From positions 1 to 53,580 of the forward strand of contig JAJZPL010000021.1 of NCBI GenBank assembly GCA_021811185.1: DNA of 53,580 bases, given 5' to 3'. Both the position numbers and the translations under genes were made by a program. Below are positions 50,999 through 53,580 of the stretch, piece by piece. How positions within the stretch are numbered: the stretch's first letter is position 1; each line of letters starts with the position of its first letter. The notes below the pieces were generated by a model, which saw only the letters and a program-made list of their open reading frames with translations, searched no databases and was not told the DNA's origin. The stretch is from a bacterium (GTDB taxonomy: Bacteria; Elusimicrobiota; Elusimicrobia; Elusimicrobiales; UBA9959).

Positions 50999-52428
50999 CA
51001 GTTGTTATTGTAAAGTTCCAGCAGCAGTCCCTCGTGCATTTTGTCCAGCGCCGAAGGAGCCGCCGAATATTCATTAACTATCGAAGTAAAGGCCAGCAGG
51101 CGGCCTTTCTTCGTCTTCAGGTAGCCCGTGTAAGCGCGCACGCCGTTGAGCGAACCGGATTTCAGGCGCAGGTTCTTCTCCAGCGGCGTACCTTTCCCCA
51201 GCGCGCGCAGGTGGCCCGTGGCGTCCGGGTCGCCGGGAAAAACCAGCGAATCGTAGAATTCCGGAAAATATTTTTTCTTATAAACGGCCCGGAGCAGATC
51301 GGTGAAGTTCTCCGCCTTCACGGTATCGCGCGTGGAAAGCCCGCAGCCGTCCACTATATCCAGCTCCGACACGTCGGTCCCCGTTCCGGCCAGGAAAGCT
51401 CTTACCGCCGCCAGCCCGGCGTCCGGGCTGCCGCCGCCCAGGTGCCGCAGCAGCAGTTCCGCGTAAAGGTTGAAGCTGCGTTTGTTGGTTACGCGCACCA
51501 CGTCCTTAAGCGGCCTTGAGGAGGTCCGCGCTATAGCTCTCAGTTCCGCGCCCGCAGCCGGAGCCCCCCTGAACGGTTTCTTGTTGGCATTAATGCCCGC
51601 CTTGGCCAGGTAAGCCGCAAAATCCCGGGCCGCGAAAAGCGCGGGATCGGGCAAGGCGCCCTTTATGGCGAACTCTGCGCTCCCCTGCGGGATGGACCCG
51701 CGCAGCACGGCCAGGGACTGGCCGGGGAAAGCGTAGATGTAGCCTTCGTCCCCGGAACCTGCGGGGCCGGTCTTAAGATGGTTCTCGAACTTCAGGCCGT
51801 CGAGGTACGGCTCGGTGCGCAGCACCGCGGGTTCCCCCCCTACCCAGTCGGAGGGTTTAAGGTAAAGTTTATAGAGCCCGTCGTTCACGGTCAGCGCGGA
51901 AGGCTGGGCCGCGTAGTAATTGCCGATATCCTCCCAGGCCCAGGACCCGGGCTGCACGCTTTCAAAAGCCGCATCATCGCCAACCACCGCGCCGTTGATC
52001 ACGTTGATGCCGGCGGCCTTTACCGCGGCCGCCCAGCCCTTGTAAACCTCGGCCAGCGGGGGCGCCCCTTTCACCAGCTGAGAACCAAGGGAAGGGTCCC
52101 CGCCGCCCACTATATAAAGATTCCCATTAAGAAAACCGTTGGAGACGGTCCCGTCGTAAAGGAGCTCCGTGGTGAAGGTCATTTCCGGCCCGAACTTATC
52201 CAGCGCCGCCGCCGTAGTAAAAACCTTGAGGATGCTGGCGGGCGCCAGGTTGCGCGCCGGTGCGCGCTCCGCCACGGTCTTGCCTGTAACCGCGTCCTTC
52301 ACGCTCAGCCCCCAGGAGGCGTTCTTTATGCCGGGCGCTCCGGCTATCTCCGCTATCTTCTTCTCGGCTCCGCCGGCGTTCAGACCGCAGGGCAGCAGCA
52401 GCAAAAGGGACATGAAGGCTGTTTTCAT
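50998..52428 (-). CDS. dacB: D-alanyl-D-alanine carboxypeptidase/endopeptidase (PBP4/DacB family)
   Basis: 476 residues with a signal peptide (cleavage near LNAGG). Peptidase S13 motifs: SxxK as APASILKVF with Ser65 and Lys68, SxN as RSFNLYAE, and KSGSLNGVRAYTGY replacing KTG. GNLYIVGGGDPSL and IVDGCGLSTRD are family-typical. It trims peptidoglycan peptides in the periplasm. No Shine-Dalgarno; TGC-TATACT (52444-52436) ends 7 bases before the ATG, as with the deaminase gene, suggesting a leaderless message. It is divergent from the exported barrel-like gene 38 bases away. Confidence 0.93.
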   Translation of the reverse strand: MKTAFMSLLLLLPCGLNAGGAEKKIAEIAGAPGIKNASWGLSVKDAVTGKTVAERAPARNLAPASILKVFTTAAALDKFGPEMTFTTELLYDGTVSNGFLNGNLYIVGGGDPSLGSQLVKGAPPLAEVYKGWAAAVKAAGINVINGAVVGDDAAFESVQPGSWAWEDIGNYYAAQPSALTVNDGLYKLYLKPSDWVGGEPAVLRTEPYLDGLKFENHLKTGPAGSGDEGYIYAFPGQSLAVLRGSIPQGSAEFAIKGALPDPALFAARDFAAYLAKAGINANKKPFRGAPAAGAELRAIARTSSRPLKDVVRVTNKRSFNLYAELLLRHLGGGSPDAGLAAVRAFLAGTGTDVSELDIVDGCGLSTRDTVKAENFTDLLRAVYKKKYFPEFYDSLVFPGDPDATGHLRALGKGTPLEKNLRLKSGSLNGVRAYTGYLKTKKGRLLAFTSIVNEYSAAPSALDKMHEGLLLELYNNN

Positions 52429-52435
52429 AGGGGAA

Positions 52436-52457
52436 AGTATAGCAAAAATGCTAAATT
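52436..52457. promoter_or_regulatory. divergent extended -10 promoters between dacB and the exported OMP gene
   Basis: Minus strand: TGC-TATACT at 52444-52436, 7 bases before the dacB ATG. Plus strand: TGC-TAAATT at 52449-52457, 9 bases before the ATG at 52467. Both would give transcripts beginning at or very near the start codon. No -35 hexamers are evident, consistent with extended -10 promoters. Confidence 0.45.
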
Positions 52458-52466
52458 ATGCTTCTG

Positions 52467-53390
52467 ATGAAACTCCTGCTCTGCGCGGCCCTGGCCCTGC
52501 TCCCCGCTTTTTCCTCCGCTGAAGAACCCCCGGAAAAGAAGAGCACTGTCGAAGTAGAACTGGACCCCTACTATTCCGCCGTGGGCGTGTATAACAGCCT
52601 TACCGGCAAGCCCATCCCCCACCTTAAAGTGGACTCGGAACTCGGGATCTACAAGGAGCTTGTAAAGAATTTCTACAAGCCGCGCACCCTGATAATAGAG
52701 GCGAGCCTGAACCCGCTGCCCTATGCCGGCACGCTGATACGGAAACACCAGCGGGACTTTTACGACGACGCGCAACTGACCAGCAACTTCAACGCGGTAC
52801 AGGCCGTAACGGCCGGCTTCGAGGAACCCTGGGCGCTTTCCTTCTTCCTCGGCAACGTGGTCTCTTTCGACACCATCAACAAGCCTTTCCAGGGCAAACG
52901 CAACGGCTATTCGGGCCTGCTCGTCAGCCTCGGCAATTACAACATAAAGGACAACGTCCTTATCCGCGACAACTGGATGGAGATGGAGGGAAAGCTGAAA
53001 GGCGAGCAGATCCTGGCGGACCGGAGCCTGCGCTGGAGCTTCCGCGGCGGCGCCAAGTTCCACGAGAACCGCTTCATCGCGGATTCGTTTTACGTCGGGT
53101 TCAGGCGCAGCCGGACCGACTTCAAGGAGCGCGGCGGCAGTTTCTGGCTGCACAACAGCGGCTTCGAATACGTGTCCGACTTCTCGCAGAAGAAGCTGGA
53201 ACCGATACGGCACTATTTAGTGGTGGATAAGAAGTTCCCGATGAAGAATTCGCGCGTGGCCTTCACGCTGGGCCTGGGGTTCGTCTGGACCGCCGATAAA
53301 AAATACTCGGGCCCGCTCTCTAATTCCGCCGCCGGAACCCGCACCCCTAACAGCTTCCAGTTCATTCTCAGGCCCAACCTGGAATTCTAA
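52467..53390 (+). CDS. exported predicted outer-membrane protein, unrecognised
   Basis: 307 residues from the ATG at 52467; another ATG three codons upstream directly abuts the proposed -10, so is less likely. The signal peptide ends SSAEE. The rest has alternating beta-strand character with many aromatic residues (LIIEASLNPLPYAGTLI, WALSFFLGNVVSF, GYSGLLVSLGNYNI, LRWSFRGGAKFHENRF, FYVGFRR, GFEYVSDF, VAFTLGLGFVWTA) and ends in NLEF, with the C-terminal Phe typical of barrels inserted by BAM. Family and function unknown. Confidence 0.65.
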   Translation: MKLLLCAALALLPAFSSAEEPPEKKSTVEVELDPYYSAVGVYNSLTGKPIPHLKVDSELGIYKELVKNFYKPRTLIIEASLNPLPYAGTLIRKHQRDFYDDAQLTSNFNAVQAVTAGFEEPWALSFFLGNVVSFDTINKPFQGKRNGYSGLLVSLGNYNIKDNVLIRDNWMEMEGKLKGEQILADRSLRWSFRGGAKFHENRFIADSFYVGFRRSRTDFKERGGSFWLHNSGFEYVSDFSQKKLEPIRHYLVVDKKFPMKNSRVAFTLGLGFVWTADKKYSGPLSNSAAGTRTPNSFQFILRPNLEF

Positions 53391-53395
53391 CCGCT

Positions 53396-53580
53396 TTAAT
53401 CGGCCACGTGCAGCACGTAGCGGTTCGCGGGGCCGGCGGCGGTAGCGGACATCACCGCGATCCCCCAGGCCTCGCCCGCCAGGGCGGCCTTGGCGGCCTT
53501 TAGCATCGGAATGGGGGCGAGTGCCATGATGAAAACCCCGGAGTGGAAAACCAGTTTGGCCGAGTAGGCCGCCTCAAAGC
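53396..53580 (-). CDS. unrecognised protein, C-terminal 60 residues
   Basis: The gene enters from the right edge and ends with TAA at 53396-53398, five bases from the stop of the convergent OMP gene. The visible peptide is Ala-rich, includes KLVFHSGVFIMALAPIPMLK and ends NRYVLHVAD. Codon use matches the neighbours. One hydrophobic stretch could be membrane or buried core. No family recognised. Confidence 0.55.
   Translation of the reverse strand, partial: FEAAYSAKLVFHSGVFIMALAPIPMLKAAKAALAGEAWGIAVMSATAAGPANRYVLHVAD

Noticed and set aside
1..53580. Possibility of CRISPR arrays, prophage, insertion sequences or a defence island
   Set aside because: No direct-repeat arrays, transposases, integrases, capsid genes or restriction genes were found; gene content and composition look like core chromosome throughout.

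Overview
The window is about 53.6 kb of GC-rich, gene-dense bacterial chromosome. I call 45 protein-coding genes (43 complete, two cut by the window ends), one candidate small RNA, several promoters and terminators, and one large inverted repeat. No gap between genes exceeds about 235 bases. I saw no tRNA, rRNA, CRISPR array, insertion sequence or phage gene. The organism has an outer membrane (Lol-type lipoprotein export genes, TolC-like channel, predicted beta-barrel proteins). It appears able to live anaerobically on amino acids and purines (ferredoxin-fused EtfA, histidine breakdown, DPYD/SsnA genes). High GC, TPR-rich signalling and secreted proteins, and McsA/McsB in a diderm would fit a free-living Elusimicrobiota-like lineage. 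That placement is an impression, not a demonstration.

Layout. 1-2936: the 5' end of a cysD-like gene, a secreted protein with a caspase/gingipain-like His/Cys motif pair, and a secreted FGE-sulfatase-fold protein. 2998-10918: a purine/pyrimidine module with 8-oxoguanine deaminase on the minus strand. Divergent from it are a Ser/Thr kinase with a TPR tail, a DPYD-type PreT-PreA fusion, and SsnA; a strong bidirectional terminator ends the module. 10985-13553: an L,D-transpeptidase and a secreted SGNH hydrolase with TPRs. 13567-31279: fourteen tightly packed minus-strand genes, possibly one very long transcription unit: ftcD, acyl-CoA dehydrogenase, etfB, ferredoxin-etfA, histidine kinase, CHASE2 adenylate cyclase, DUF3307 protein, DnaQ-like exonuclease, hutH, hutU, yajQ, hutI, HAD phosphatase, SIS protein. 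HutH, HutU, HutI and FtcD together give a complete histidine-to-glutamate route that delivers one-carbon units to tetrahydrofolate.

31385-31505 holds an apparent stand-alone small RNA gene with a near-consensus promoter. 31515-35845: a beta-barrel protein, a dipeptide epimerase, a WecA/TagO-type sugar-phosphate transferase, a PIG-L deacetylase and an ExeA-type ATPase (envelope and polysaccharide functions). 35905-42799: secreted alpha-amylase, mcsB, mcsA, lolD, lolC, a 136-bp near-perfect inverted repeat, lysS and a response regulator. 42971-46135: an unrecognised protein, a divergent ndk, a secreted alpha/beta hydrolase and murQ. 46199-53580: a small Lys-rich exported protein, a TolC/MacA/MacB-type tripartite exporter, a PBP4-type carboxypeptidase, an exported probable beta-barrel protein, and the 3' end of an unrecognised gene.

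A thread across the window is start-signal architecture. Genes inside operons nearly all have a Shine-Dalgarno sequence or overlap their upstream neighbour. Several first genes (deaminase, PBP4, tolC, SGNH, amylase, ExeA ATPase, final OMP) lack one and have a -10 hexamer 6-12 bases before the ATG, often preceded by TGC. This points to leaderless or near-leaderless transcripts.
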